Positions 14,852 through 23,797 of a stretch of DNA of 64,000 bases are shown here, piece after piece (within the stretch, counting starts at the first letter, position 1; each line of letters starts with the position of its first letter). A model generated the notes under the pieces. It was not told where the DNA came from. It ran no database searches and saw nothing but the letters and a program-made list of their open reading frames with translations. Source of the DNA: Streptomyces albipurpureus (lineage in GTDB: Bacteria; Actinomycetota; Actinomycetes; Streptomycetales; Streptomycetaceae); NCBI RefSeq assembly GCF_023701525.1, contig NZ_JAMQAW010000030.1:1-64000 (forward strand), given 5' to 3'. The translations under genes were made by a program, and so were the position numbers.

Positions 14852-15190
14852 ATGGACTTCACAGTGCTGGCTCACGCCGTAGAAGTGGATCACGGCGTCA
14901 AGCGCGTATCGATGCGATTCATCAAGAAGTACGCGGCGCCTACGAGGATGCGGCTCAGTTCGGAGCTCAACGCGGAGATCACCAAGGCGTTGGCGGAGCA
15001 CGGGCTTGTAACCCTTCCCAGGACACTCCCGACCTCCGAAGACGCCTTCATCTTTGTCTTGCAGGCGGACACCGTGTTGGGGGAAGCAGCGAACCTGTCT
15101 GTGATGATCTTCGCAGGACAGAAGATCGGCATGTTGGCTGATCTTCCTATCGAGACGCGGTTCCCCAGACTCGCAGAGGAGACCAAGTAG
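14852..15190 (+). CDS. Hypothetical protein, 112 aa
   Basis: Begins MDFTVLAHAVEVDHGVKRVS; mixed alpha/beta, no membrane span, no cysteine. An AT-rich upstream block with TTGATA and GATAGG is a possible promoter. Base composition is lower in GC than the neighbouring core genes, consistent with acquired DNA. It precedes the nuclease gene by 268 bases on the same strand and could be its partner, but no motif supports a specific role. Confidence 0.6.
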   Translation: MDFTVLAHAVEVDHGVKRVSMRFIKKYAAPTRMRLSSELNAEITKALAEHGLVTLPRTLPTSEDAFIFVLQADTVLGEAANLSVMIFAGQKIGMLADLPIETRFPRLAEETK

Positions 15191-15458
15191 TACAGCAGTG
15201 TGGTACCGCAGAGCTACGGATCAGAAGGCGCAGGTGCCCACTCCATTCGCAACCGGGTAGGGATGTGCCACGGAGGGCCCTTGGGTTCGCCTTGGCACCC
15301 TTCCCGCTCAGCCTGAACCTTTGAAGGCAAGTGCCGACGAGTCCCCGGTTCAAGTCTGGGCCGGAGTGTCAGTGGCAGCCGCTAGCGTTGATCTCTGCTA
15401 AGCCGGCGCGCCCACGAATGGTTCGAGGTGCCCCTGTTGGCATGGCATAAGGAAAAGC

Positions 15459-16463
15459 ATGGCAGCTTGGCTGATGTTGGCGAAGGACGCGAGCAAGCGA
15501 ATCGGGGAAGGGTATGACGACAACCCTGAGACCCATTACAGCTGGGACGACACAGTGCCCAACCACTCCACCGTGAAGGTTGGCGACGTTATCGCGTTGT
15601 GGGACGCTGCCGAACTGCTGGGTCTGTCCGTGATCGAGGACATCATGCTGGGCAAGGCCACCAAGAGGACCCCGTATTGCCTCAAGTGCGACAAGGCGGA
15701 CATGGCTGAGCGAAAGAAGAAGCTTCCCCGCTTTGTGTGCTGGAACAGCGACTGCAAGCATGAGTCCGACACAGCCGGCTGGAAGACGAAGTCCGTCGTC
15801 ACCTATCGCAGCCGGCACGAAGCAGGCTGGATTCCGGCCCGGGGCACCCTGACCGCACCCGAACTTCGGGCCTTGTGCCTGAAGCCACGGTCTCAGAACA
15901 GCCTGCGCGAACTGCACTGGAGCCAGTTCCAGCAAGCCCTTGAGCATGGAGCCGTTCCACTACCGCTGAACATCATCGACACCGCGCACCAGGCCATCCA
16001 GGGTGGTCACGGCACCGCGACCATCCGGGTCCGAAAGGGACAACCGGCTTTCCGCAAGCAACTGTTGGCGATCTTCGGCGAGGTGTGCGCATTCACCGGC
16101 CCCGCGCCCGTTCAGGCACTGGAAGCAGCCCACCTGTACAGCTACGCCGCTAACGGCAAACATCACAAAGGTGGCGGACTACTATTGCGCCGCGACCTGC
16201 ACAGGCTCTTCGATCTCGGCTTGATCGCTGTTAATCCGAAGGCCAAAGCCCTGCACCTGCTCGACGAACTCAAGTCATTCCCCGACTACGCAAAGCTGCA
16301 CAACGCGACACTGGCCGTCAACGTCACCGAAGAACACGTCAAGTGGCTCACCAAGCACTGGACCATGCACCGCGAGGCAGCGGCGCCGAACGTGATCCCC
16401 CAGCAATCCGACGCCACGAACCATGCCCCAGCCAAACACGGATCGTGCCAGGTGAGTGTCTAA
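15459..16463 (+). CDS. PUA/EVE-like reader plus HNH endonuclease, probable modification-dependent nuclease
   Basis: 334 residues. The N-terminal part (WLMLAKDASKRIGEGYDD, HYSWDDTVPNHSTVKVGDV, ALWDAAELLGLSVIEDI) resembles PUA-superfamily readers of the EVE type. A zinc ribbon follows with CLKC and CWNSDC. The C-terminal HNH nuclease reads EVCAFTGPAPVQALEAAHLY and GGGLLLRRDLHRLFDLGLI. Such reader-HNH fusions are thought to cut DNA carrying modified bases (type IV restriction). AAGGAA precedes the ATG. A defence cargo of element 2 is the best inference; substrate modification is unknown. Confidence 0.75.
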   Translation: MAAWLMLAKDASKRIGEGYDDNPETHYSWDDTVPNHSTVKVGDVIALWDAAELLGLSVIEDIMLGKATKRTPYCLKCDKADMAERKKKLPRFVCWNSDCKHESDTAGWKTKSVVTYRSRHEAGWIPARGTLTAPELRALCLKPRSQNSLRELHWSQFQQALEHGAVPLPLNIIDTAHQAIQGGHGTATIRVRKGQPAFRKQLLAIFGEVCAFTGPAPVQALEAAHLYSYAANGKHHKGGGLLLRRDLHRLFDLGLIAVNPKAKALHLLDELKSFPDYAKLHNATLAVNVTEEHVKWLTKHWTMHREAAAPNVIPQQSDATNHAPAKHGSCQVSV

Positions 16464-16744
16464 CTGCGTGACAACGGAGTCGGACGCCGACGGACGCCCG
16501 CGTATATCGAAGGACGATAGCAGCAGCTCACAGGGTCCAGAGCCTCAGGTCGATCACTTCCCCAAGTTGCCTCGGGAAGAAGAGGTCTCCGTCCCATGGT
16601 CGGGCCAGAATGGCCAGCGGACACCGGTCAGCAGCGGTCAACCAAGTACTGTCCCTAACGCGTCGAGGGAGAGTACTCACACAGGTCAACAATCGGTCGT
16701 GCTCCTCCGGACTGCTGATTCCCAAGCTGATGGCTGTTCAAGTT

Positions 16745-16775
16745 CGCACCTGGCCACTCCTACTGGCCAGGTGCG
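16745..16775. terminator. Hairpin between convergent genes
   Basis: CGCACCTGGCC (16745-16755) pairs perfectly with GGCCAGGTGCG (16765-16775) around a 9-base loop. It lies in the 374-base gap between the nuclease gene and the converging small membrane protein; the rest of the gap shows no gene I can support. Confidence 0.65.
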
Positions 16776-16837
16776 GAGGCAGAGCGAAGGCACATCTCGG
16801 GGATGTGTTCAGCCAGAAGCGTCACGCGACTGGCCGG

Positions 16838-17077
16838 TCAGAGTCCTCGATCCCGGTTCCAGCGGCTCACGTGCATTCCGTAGAGGATGTTGCCGATGCC
16901 TGCCGTGAACATGAACAGCCAGAAGTGGACCCACAGCGACTGATGACGACGCCTCACACCCGCACCGCCAACGAACCCAGCAGACGATGCCGCAGAGGAA
17001 CTGCTGCTGTTGTTGATGATGATTGTCGGAGGCTGCCCGTACGGCTGGGAAGGCTGCTGACCCGGCGGTGTCGCCAT
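16838..17077 (-). CDS. Small membrane protein, 79 aa
   Basis: The N-terminus is proline/glutamine rich (MATPPGQQPSQPYGQPP) with IIINNSSSSS, then a basic stretch and one hydrophobic segment WVHFWLFMFTAGIGNILYGM. Layout recalls short TM2-type or phage/plasmid proteins with a PQ-rich head. AAGGAG lies 10 bases before the ATG. Last gene before the right attachment site, on the opposite strand to the nuclease. Function unknown. Confidence 0.65.
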   Translation of the reverse strand: MATPPGQQPSQPYGQPPTIIINNSSSSSAASSAGFVGGAGVRRRHQSLWVHFWLFMFTAGIGNILYGMHVSRWNRDRGL

Positions 17078-17328
17078 GCTGTATCGACTCCTTGGTGAGC
17101 TGAGGATGCAAGAGCGAGACGCACCATAGGAGTCCCCAAGGCGTCACCGCGGTCGAACGGGTAAATTTCACCCGGTCGGGGCAGTCGCCGTCCGTCTCAG
17201 TTCCCTTCTCATTCAGCGCCGTTCACGGCCGTTCAGATGAGACCGCAGCCGAAAGCCGACCTCACAACCGGCCGCCCATGAACGCAGGTGAACGCCCCCG
17301 GACAACACCCTCCACCCCACCACCACAG

Positions 17329-17376
17329 TTGGAAAGCGTGTTGGGGGCAACCCCTCACGAGTGCGAATCTCGTATC
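17329..17376 (+). repeat. Attachment site copy 2: partial tRNA-Ser(GGA) 3' half
   Basis: 48 bases matching 8875-8922 with one change in the T-loop (GAGTGCGAATC for GAGTTCGAATC). The match ends before the acceptor-stem 3' strand. Not a functional tRNA. Marks the right end of element 2. Confidence 0.85.
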
Positions 17377-17818
17377 TCATGTTGAAGGGCCCAGTCGACG
17401 AGAAGCGCTGGCCACCCCCGCGCCTGCCGCCGCTCCTCGTGACCGAGCCGGCTCACCCCGTAATCGACCGTGTGCCGTGAGCCGCGCGTCCGACGGCACG
17501 GGCAGGCGCCTCGCGTCGTGGGAAGCGGGAGCCGCCACACCGCGCATGCCGTGCCTCCGAAGCCATGGGCTCCGGGACGAGGACTCTCCCGCGACCGCGT
17601 TGCCGATCCCGGCCGGTGCTGTCACAGCACCGGCCGGGGTGGCACCGGCCGCAGGGCTTCACCTTCGGTACGAGGGCCGTTCAGAGTGACGGATCACGAC
17701 CGCACGATGGGCCAGGGCTCACGATCACATCGATGACAGACCTGGTACGCCGCCTCCTTCACTACGTCGCCCCGCGGAGTTTCGCCGCCGGGACTCTCGG
17801 ACTCCGGCCGTACCACCG
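17377..17818. other. Intergenic stretch with a 13-bp hairpin
   Basis: No supported gene. CCGGCCGGTGCTG (17609-17621) pairs perfectly with 17625-17637 over a 3-base loop, probably a terminator-like structure. This marks the junction between the element and resident chromosome. Confidence 0.5.
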
Positions 17819-18364
17819 TCATAGGCCAGGCCTCTGGGCCGGGGTTTCCTGGAACAGGTCGGCGTGCTCGGTGAGGAGGTAGGGGGCGATGGAGCCTTGA
17901 TAGGCGTCTCGGCGGTCAGCGGGGAGGTCCTTCCAGCCGGTGATGCTGCCGCGGCAGAGGTCCGTTCCGCATTGGCAGCTGTCGGGGAAGTGCTCGACCC
18001 TGTAGTTGCGCATCGCATAGTCGAAGGTGATCTCTTGGCCGGACGAGATGAGTAGTCGGGCGAACAGGTCGTGAGCTCCTGCTTCGTTCAGTCTGACTCC
18101 GCAGGTCGGATCGCAGGAGTGGTTCACCCTCGGCATCAGACCGTCGTGGCGGACAAAGCGGTCCAAGGCGATCTGAGAGGCGTGGGCATCGTTGCGATCG
18201 AGCTCCGCCCCGATGACACCGGCCAGGACGAGTTCGCCTGCCCGAAAGGACCGCGCGGCGAACACACCGGCACCCTTGCCGCCCGATTCCCGCAGCTCAA
18301 CACCCCAGTCCGCAGCCGGCGACGCGACCATCTTCGATGGTTGGGCGGACTTCTGAGCACTCAT
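17819..18364 (-). CDS. SET-domain protein (lysine methyltransferase-like), 181 aa
   Basis: Core SET motifs are present in order: GVELRESGGKGAGVFAARSF, LMPRVNHSCDPTC (the NHSCxPN-like cofactor motif), GQEITFDYAMRNY (catalytic Tyr region) and a post-SET-like CQCGTDLCRG. These enzymes use S-adenosylmethionine to methylate lysine side chains. Single-domain SET proteins are uncommon in bacteria and their substrates are mostly unknown. Stands alone, close to the element boundary. Length fits a minimal SET fold. Confidence 0.85.
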   Translation of the reverse strand: MSAQKSAQPSKMVASPAADWGVELRESGGKGAGVFAARSFRAGELVLAGVIGAELDRNDAHASQIALDRFVRHDGLMPRVNHSCDPTCGVRLNEAGAHDLFARLLISSGQEITFDYAMRNYRVEHFPDSCQCGTDLCRGSITGWKDLPADRRDAYQGSIAPYLLTEHADLFQETPAQRPGL

Positions 18365-18838
18365 CTATGAGCCCTTCTTCGGTCATCGCCCGTGTAGCCC
18401 ACAGGTCTCAACCGCAGGTCGAGCCACCGGGCGAGATCAGAATGCGGACCCGCCCTACACAACCCCACAGGTCCGCCGTGCGCCAGAGGCATACCAGTCT
18501 GATCGAAACCCGATCTAGGTCCACCAGCCGATCCGTCGCCCCCTGACCAGGGACAACGGGGCTGATGTGCTGCCCAGGAGCGGGTGGCTGAGCAGCCGAA
18601 CGCGTTGCCGTGGTCGGCGCACCGGGCGGGTCCAACAGCGTTGTCCGCGTCAACTCACCGATCAGCCGGTCCGTCCGGGGCGATCATCCAGCGGTCCTTC
18701 GTACTGCACTTCATCGTCAAGTCACCGACCACCGCTCGGGGCGGGCCACGGGTGAAGTGTGCGATCTGCGAGTACATCGGTTGAGCCCCGCTGGCCTGCG
18801 CCACCGCGACTCGGCCGCGTGTAGCCAGACCTCGCCGG
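18365..18838. other. Gap without a supported gene
   Basis: 474 bases between two leftward genes. Several short open frames occur on both strands but none has a ribosome site plus recognisable protein features. Nothing further seen. Confidence 0.4.
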
Positions 18839-20290
18839 TCATCGCGGTGGGGGCAGGGTTCGGCACAGGGTTTCCAGTGCCGCGCCGTACGCGTGGTCGG
18901 GTGGGGTGGCGTAACCCACGACCAGCCCGTCCGGTGCCGGTGTGCTGGCTTCGGGGTGGCGGAAGGCGTTGAGGCCTTCGAGGGCGAGGCCCTGCCAGGA
19001 GGCTGCTTTGAGGGTGGTCGGTTCGGTGCCCGCGGGCAGACGTAGTACGGCGTGCAGGCCTGCCGCGATTCCGGTGATCTGGATGTGGGGGGCGTGTTCG
19101 GCGAGGGTGGTGCGGAGTTGGTCGCGGCGACGGCGGTAGTGCTGGCGCATACGGCGGATATGGCGGTCGTACTGCCCGGAGGCGATGAACTCGGCCAGGG
19201 TCAGCTGGTCCAGTGCGCTCGCCCAGGCTTCGCGTTCGCCCTTGATGTCCAGGGCGGCGGCGATGAGGTGTTCGGGGAGGATCATCCAACCCAGGCGGAG
19301 CGCCGGCGAGAGGCTCTTGCTCACCGAGCCGAGATAGAGCACGCGTTCCGGGTCCAATCCCTGGACCGCACCGACGGGTTCACGGTCGTAGCGGAATTCG
19401 CCGTCGTAGTCGTCTTCCAGGAGTAGCCCGCCACGCTCACGGGCCCAGTCGATCGCCGCGGTGCGTCGGCTGGGGTGCAGTGGGCCTCCGGTGGGGAACT
19501 GATGGGCCGGGGTGAGCAACGCCGCCCTCAGCCTGGGGTGGGAGAACGCCTCCCGTACATCAGCGCCCTTTTCATCGATTTCCAGCGGGATCGTACGCAC
19601 CCCTGCCCGCTGAAGCAGGGTGCGGTGGAAGCCCAGACCGTATGACTCAACGGCCAACGGCCCGCGCAGTACTCCACGGCCCGGGCCGTCGGTGCCGAAG
19701 AGCAACTGGAGCGCATGGGCGAAACCGGAGCAGATCACGATCCGGTCGGGGTTGGTGCGCACTCCTCGGGCTCTGGCCAGATACTCGGCGAGGGCGGTGC
19801 GCAGTTCGATGCGCCCCTGGGGGTCGCCGGGCCCGAAGGCTTCATGGGGTGCGGCGTTGAGAGCGCGGCGGGAGGCAGCGAGCCAGGCGGTACGGGGGAA
19901 GGAGGAGGCGTCCGGCTGCCCCGGGCGTAGGTCATGGGCGGGACCGCGAGCAGGGGCGGGTGCTCTCTTCGGTACGCGTACGGGCTTCGGGGGCGCGGCG
20001 CGCTCGGCCACCCGGGTACCCGAGCCCTGGCGTGCGGTGAGCCAGCCCTCGGCGACCAGCTCCGCATAGGCGCAGGCCACGGTGTTGCGCGCGATGCCGA
20101 GGTCGGCGGCGAGCGAGCGGTAGGGCGGCAGCCGGGTCCCTGGAGCCAGCCTTCCTTCTCTGACCGCCTCCCGAAGGGCACGGGTGAGCGCGGACTGACG
20201 GCTACCGGGCTCCGTCAGTCGGAGATGGAGGTCGGCACCGATGCGTTGCGCAGAATCGACCCAAGGGGAATTGACCCAAGATTCCGACAT
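18839..20290 (-). CDS. MocR/PdxR-type regulator (GntR plus aminotransferase-like domain)
   Basis: 483 residues. Winged helix: LTRALREAVREGRLAPGTRL, LGIARNTVACAYAELVAEGW. The fold-type I aminotransferase domain carries the PLP lysine region YLGSVSKSLSPALRLGWM and DDYDGEFRYD. MocR proteins sense PLP or amino compounds and usually control a divergent target; here the divergent gene is the AhpD-like one, 46 bases away. Start MSESWVNSPWVDS chosen so that the gap holds the promoter region; the frame stays open upstream through the neighbour. Confidence 0.88.
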   Translation of the reverse strand: MSESWVNSPWVDSAQRIGADLHLRLTEPGSRQSALTRALREAVREGRLAPGTRLPPYRSLAADLGIARNTVACAYAELVAEGWLTARQGSGTRVAERAAPPKPVRVPKRAPAPARGPAHDLRPGQPDASSFPRTAWLAASRRALNAAPHEAFGPGDPQGRIELRTALAEYLARARGVRTNPDRIVICSGFAHALQLLFGTDGPGRGVLRGPLAVESYGLGFHRTLLQRAGVRTIPLEIDEKGADVREAFSHPRLRAALLTPAHQFPTGGPLHPSRRTAAIDWARERGGLLLEDDYDGEFRYDREPVGAVQGLDPERVLYLGSVSKSLSPALRLGWMILPEHLIAAALDIKGEREAWASALDQLTLAEFIASGQYDRHIRRMRQHYRRRRDQLRTTLAEHAPHIQITGIAAGLHAVLRLPAGTEPTTLKAASWQGLALEGLNAFRHPEASTPAPDGLVVGYATPPDHAYGAALETLCRTLPPPR

Positions 20291-20336
20291 AGAATTGCAC
20301 TCTACTAGGGGTCTATCGAGTCGTAGATTCCTGGCT

Positions 20337-20828
20337 ATGACGATTGACAGCGCACCCACCACGCTCGCGGAGACCCCCCGCATCAACTTCGCCAAAGCGG
20401 CCCCGAAGGCTTTCAGGGCCTTGCTGGGATTTGACGCAGCTGCCCGGGAGGGCCTTGACCCCGCTCTCGTTGAGCTTGTCCAGATCCGTGCCTCCCAGCT
20501 CAATGGCTGCGCCTACTGCCTGCACATCCACACATCGGACGCTCGCAAGGCCGGCGAGGACGAAGCACGGCTGCACATGGTCGCCGTCTGGAAGGACGCA
20601 CCGCACTTCTTCACGGAACGGGAGCGCGCGGCCCTCGCCCTCACCGAAGCCGTCACACTGATCGGACAGGGCGGCGTCCCTGACGACATCTACGCGGGGG
20701 CCGCCGCCCACTATGACGAGGGGGAGCTCGCCCGGCTGATGGCCCTGGTCTTCACCATCAACACCTGGAACCGCATCGCCGTCACCACCGCCAAGGTGCC
20801 CGGTACCGATGAGCGGGCATCCGGCTGA
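20337..20828 (+). CDS. AhpD-like carboxymuconolactone decarboxylase family protein
   Basis: 163 residues. The thiol site is NGCAYCLHIHTSDARKAGE, with CxxC followed by His three residues on, as in AhpD alkylhydroperoxidase-type proteins. All-helical. Such proteins give peroxide defence or act on small reactive compounds. Start MTIDSAPTT; upstream in-frame sequence overlaps the MocR start region and is rejected. Probably controlled by the divergent MocR protein. Confidence 0.88.
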   Translation: MTIDSAPTTLAETPRINFAKAAPKAFRALLGFDAAAREGLDPALVELVQIRASQLNGCAYCLHIHTSDARKAGEDEARLHMVAVWKDAPHFFTERERAALALTEAVTLIGQGGVPDDIYAGAAAHYDEGELARLMALVFTINTWNRIAVTTAKVPGTDERASG

Positions 20829-20976
20829 TGGCCGTAGCCCCCACGGGTGCCGACCGTCAGCGGTGACTGGCGTCAAGGTGCGGGACACGGAGACGGCCGG
20901 ATAATGGGTGGGGCAACCGGGTGCGTCGAGCGGTCGCTCTGCCCGGTTCGTGCTCTCGGACCGGAAGGTGCGCTTC

Positions 20977-22410
20977 ATGGCCAAGGGAAACGGGCTCTCC
21001 GCTGGAGGCGCACCGCAGAAGGCGCCATGGCGCTCACCCCGGGAGCGGGCGGAACGGGGTAGGGCGGCCCGCAAAAAGGTGCCGCGATCCAGCCACGCCG
21101 ACTTTGGGCCCGCGCCGGAACGCGTCGACCCGGTGGACGTGATCGAAGAGCAGTCGGCCGCACGGGTGCAGGAGCTGATCCCCATCCGCTACGGGCGGAT
21201 GATCGAGTCCCCGTTCCGCTTCTATCGGGGTGCCGCCGCGATCATGGCTGGCGACCTGGCATCGACCCCTGACACCGGCATCAGCGCTCAGCTGTGTGGC
21301 GATGCTCATCTGATGAACTTCAGACTGCTCGGCTCGCCGGAGCGGCAGTTGGTATTCGACATCAATGACTTCGACGAGACCCTGCCGGGCCCATGGGAAT
21401 GGGATGTCAAGCGGCTTGCCACCAGTCTGGTGATCGCCGGGCGGGAGAACGGCTATTCGGCAAAGGTGCGGGCTGGCATCGTCCGGTCGACTGTGGGCGC
21501 CTATCGCGCCCGGATGCGCGCTTTCGCCGAGATGGGGAACCTCGAAGTCTGGTACGCCCGTGGAGATATGGAGCAGCTCAAGGCAGTGGCGAATCAGCGG
21601 CTCAGCACAAGAGGCCGTGGCCGAGTGCGCAAGGCCATGGCCAAGGCACGCACCCGTGACAGCGTTCAGGCATTCGAGAAGCTCACCGAACTCCAAGGCG
21701 GGGAACGCCGCTTCGTCGCGGACCCGCCCTTGATCGTGCCGATCGATGATCTACTCCAGGGTGCCGAACGGGACGGGCTCATCAGGGAGCTCCATGAACT
21801 CGTCGACCGATACGCCCAGAGCATTTCCGCGGAACGCAGGCATCTGCTGAGCCAGTACCGGGTGGTCGACATTGCCCGCAAGGTCGTCGGCGTGGGCAGT
21901 GTGGGCACTCGTTGTTGGATTCTGCTGCTCCTCGGCAAGGACGATGAGGACCCGTTGATCCTCCAGGCCAAGGAGGCTGACCATTCGGTGCTGGCCGCAT
22001 ACGTCGGGAAGAGCCTTTTCGACAACCAGGGGCAGCGCGTGGTCACCGGTCAGCGACTTATGCAGGCCGTTGGCGATATGTTCCTCGGTTGGGACCGGGT
22101 CAAGGGGCTCGATGGGCGTCAACGGGATTTCTATGTACGCCAGTTGCATGACTGGAAGGGCATTCTGGTGCCGCAGGTCATGGTCCCCAAGGGAATGCAG
22201 GTCTTCGGCGAGCTCTGCGGACAGACACTGGCCCGGGCTCATGCGCGGTCGGGGGATCGCATCGCCATCGCCAGTTATCTGGGCAGCGGCAATACCTTCG
22301 ATATCGCGCTGAGCGAGTTCGCGGAGAGCTACGCCGACCAGAACGAACACGACCACGCCGCCTTGGTCACAGCGACGCAAACGGGCCGGGTCAAGGCCAC
22401 CGCGGCCTGA
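20977..22410 (+). CDS. DUF2252 family protein
   Basis: 477 residues. Contains RYGRMIESPFRFYRGAAAIM, QLCGDAHLMNFRL and FDINDFDETLPGPWEWDVKR, the kinase-like catalytic-type motifs (D-H and DFD) of DUF2252. The function is not established; the fold resembles aminoglycoside phosphotransferases. ATG at 20977 with GGAAGG upstream. Monocistronic; the 150 bases after it are made of short CGGTCA/CAAGCGG repeats. Confidence 0.85.
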   Translation: MAKGNGLSAGGAPQKAPWRSPRERAERGRAARKKVPRSSHADFGPAPERVDPVDVIEEQSAARVQELIPIRYGRMIESPFRFYRGAAAIMAGDLASTPDTGISAQLCGDAHLMNFRLLGSPERQLVFDINDFDETLPGPWEWDVKRLATSLVIAGRENGYSAKVRAGIVRSTVGAYRARMRAFAEMGNLEVWYARGDMEQLKAVANQRLSTRGRGRVRKAMAKARTRDSVQAFEKLTELQGGERRFVADPPLIVPIDDLLQGAERDGLIRELHELVDRYAQSISAERRHLLSQYRVVDIARKVVGVGSVGTRCWILLLLGKDDEDPLILQAKEADHSVLAAYVGKSLFDNQGQRVVTGQRLMQAVGDMFLGWDRVKGLDGRQRDFYVRQLHDWKGILVPQVMVPKGMQVFGELCGQTLARAHARSGDRIAIASYLGSGNTFDIALSEFAESYADQNEHDHAALVTATQTGRVKATAA

Positions 22411-22566
22411 TCCCCGGCAGCAGACCAGTAGGCACCGGCGGACCAGTAGGCACCGGCAAGCGTGACTGCCAGTGGTCACAGGCACAGCGGTCACAGGCAG
22501 CCAGCAGACTTCAAGCGGCCAAGCGGTCAGCCAAGCGGTCAAGCGGTCAGACAACAAGCAAGGCGT

Positions 22567-22923
22567 TCATCGACGGGCCAGCTGCCGCTCACCGTTCGCC
22601 CCGGGCTGGTAGGCGATTCCGTAGTGCTCAAACACGGCCGGTTCATCCCCGGCAGGCAGTACGTCATCCGGACCGATCGAGGGGCACCTCTTGACCAGCG
22701 ACCTGTCTTGGGCGACCTTCACATAGTCCGGCCCGACCGTCGCGTCGTCGAGCGGAACGAAGACCAGCCGACGGCGGCCAGGGAGTCCGACCTGGACCGT
22801 GGCCATCGCGGGTTGATCCGAACTGGTGTTCACGTAGATCGCTTCCAGCATCCCAATCTTGTGACCGCCCGCATCGACCACATCGTGGTTGCGCCAGTCA
22901 CGGATATCGGCCATGTGGATCAT
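22567..22923 (-). CDS. PRC-barrel domain protein, 118 aa
   Basis: Starts MIHMADIRDWRNHDVVDAGG with GHKIGMLEAIYVN, the typical opening of PRC barrels, and ends in a flexible tail (YQPGANGERQLARR). These bind RNA or membranes or act as photosynthesis/ribosome-assembly adaptors; in actinobacteria they often accompany stress responses. AAGGGA precedes the ATG. Two 27-base tandem repeats lie directly upstream, in the promoter region. Confidence 0.8.
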   Translation of the reverse strand: MIHMADIRDWRNHDVVDAGGHKIGMLEAIYVNTSSDQPAMATVQVGLPGRRRLVFVPLDDATVGPDYVKVAQDRSLVKRCPSIGPDDVLPAGDEPAVFEHYGIAYQPGANGERQLARR

Positions 22924-22941
22924 CTTGAGGTCCCTTCGACT

Positions 22942-22995
22942 GTACGTAGCTGGTGGTCCGGGTCCGGCGTACGTAGCTGGTGGTCCCGGTCCGGC
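22942..22995. repeat. Two 27-bp tandem repeats upstream of the PRC-barrel gene
   Basis: Each unit begins GTACGTAGCTGGTGGTCC; the copies (22942-22968, 22969-22995) differ at one base. Twenty-seven bases is about 2.6 helical turns. Could be a duplicated regulator site. Confidence 0.75.
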
Positions 22996-23518
22996 GAATG
23001 CCTGCGCGCGGCTGGTCCGGCGAGGCACGTGCCAGTCCGGCCCCGTTCAGAGCGTCTGCTGCTCCGGACCCACTTCCAGCGTGCGCCTGACAGCCCACTC
23101 CCACCAGCCCAGGAACGTCCTGCGGACGCTCACAACCGCCCGCGGGCGGCAACAGCCGGCGAGAAGGCCGGGGGCTCAGGCGGGTGCCTCCCACACCTGC
23201 GGGACAGGGCGGTAGCCCACCGGAAGTGCAAGGGAGCACAGGGGAAACCGGCTGGTCACAGCCCGCTTACACGTCCTCGGGGGAGTAAAATGGCCGAACC
23301 GGGAGCATCTCGCATGCCTGCTTCCACGCGGGTGTCGTTCCCGGCGAACACCAACACAGGGTGGTCATGGACACCCGGGGCAGCTTCGCCGAAGTCAGCA
23401 GAGGGAAAGCCCGCGAGGACGCGTGGAGGACCGAGGCCGAAGCGTGTGTTCCACCCGCCGGGCAACCGATGGGTACACGGCCTTCGGTGCGTTCGGCCTC
23501 TACTGGGAGGTGAGGACC
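22996..23518. other. Gap without a supported gene
   Basis: About 520 bases between divergent genes. No convincing coding frame. It presumably holds the promoters for the PRC-barrel gene and the rightward pair. Confidence 0.4.
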
Positions 23519-23797
23519 ATGACGAACCTCGTCGCTGTTGTGGCGTTGCTCGCGCTGATCGGCATCGGGGTGTTTCTGATCCACCTGGTGAACACCCAGC
23601 AGGAGGCACGCATCGCCACCCACCACTTCGGCGATCGTCGACCGGGCATCGGTAGACGCAGTCGCCGTCGCCACCATCGGCGACAGGCGTCCGCAGACCA
23701 TGGCCAGCTGTCCCATGCCCACCCCGACGCGGCTACTGGCCGCGATACCGGCCCGAGCCCCGGCCCTCATGCGGACCGTAGCGGCACCGGACCATGA
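23519..23797 (+). CDS. Small single-span membrane protein, 92 aa
   Basis: Starts MTNLVAVVALLALIGIGVFL, one N-terminal membrane segment, then a very basic, histidine-rich tail (RRSRRRHHRRQAS). GGAGG precedes the ATG. The stop overlaps the next ATG as ATGA. The tail is low-complexity, so the true length could be shorter in related strains. Unknown function. Confidence 0.5.
   Translation: MTNLVAVVALLALIGIGVFLIHLVNTQQEARIATHHFGDRRPGIGRRSRRRHHRRQASADHGQLSHAHPDAATGRDTGPSPGPHADRSGTGP

Larger units (their letters stand above)
8875..17376. mobile_element. AICE 2, degenerate, between tRNA-Ser(GGA) fragments
   Basis: Bounded by direct repeats of the tRNA-Ser(GGA) 3' half. Retains a broken integrase next to the left repeat, a tra 5' remnant, the small gene that precedes tra, a GntR regulator with operators and a Pif-like Nudix gene, which is a recognisable AICE backbone. 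Replication genes, excisionase and most of tra are gone. Cargo includes an ATPase operon, an IS4-family element and an HNH nuclease. It can no longer excise by itself, though an intact integrase of AICE 1 might mobilise it through the shared repeats. Confidence 0.75.

Noticed and set aside
15344-15360. T-arm-like sequence CCCGGTTCAAGTCTGGG, possible tRNA
   Set aside because: No matching acceptor stem or D-arm within 90 bases upstream; probably a remnant or chance.
16456-16908. Plus-strand frame after the HNH nuclease
   Set aside because: Polar low-complexity product and overlap with the better supported minus-strand membrane protein.
18408-18653. Short frames on both strands between the SET and MocR genes
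   Set aside because: No ribosome site, no domain, poor codon-position signal.
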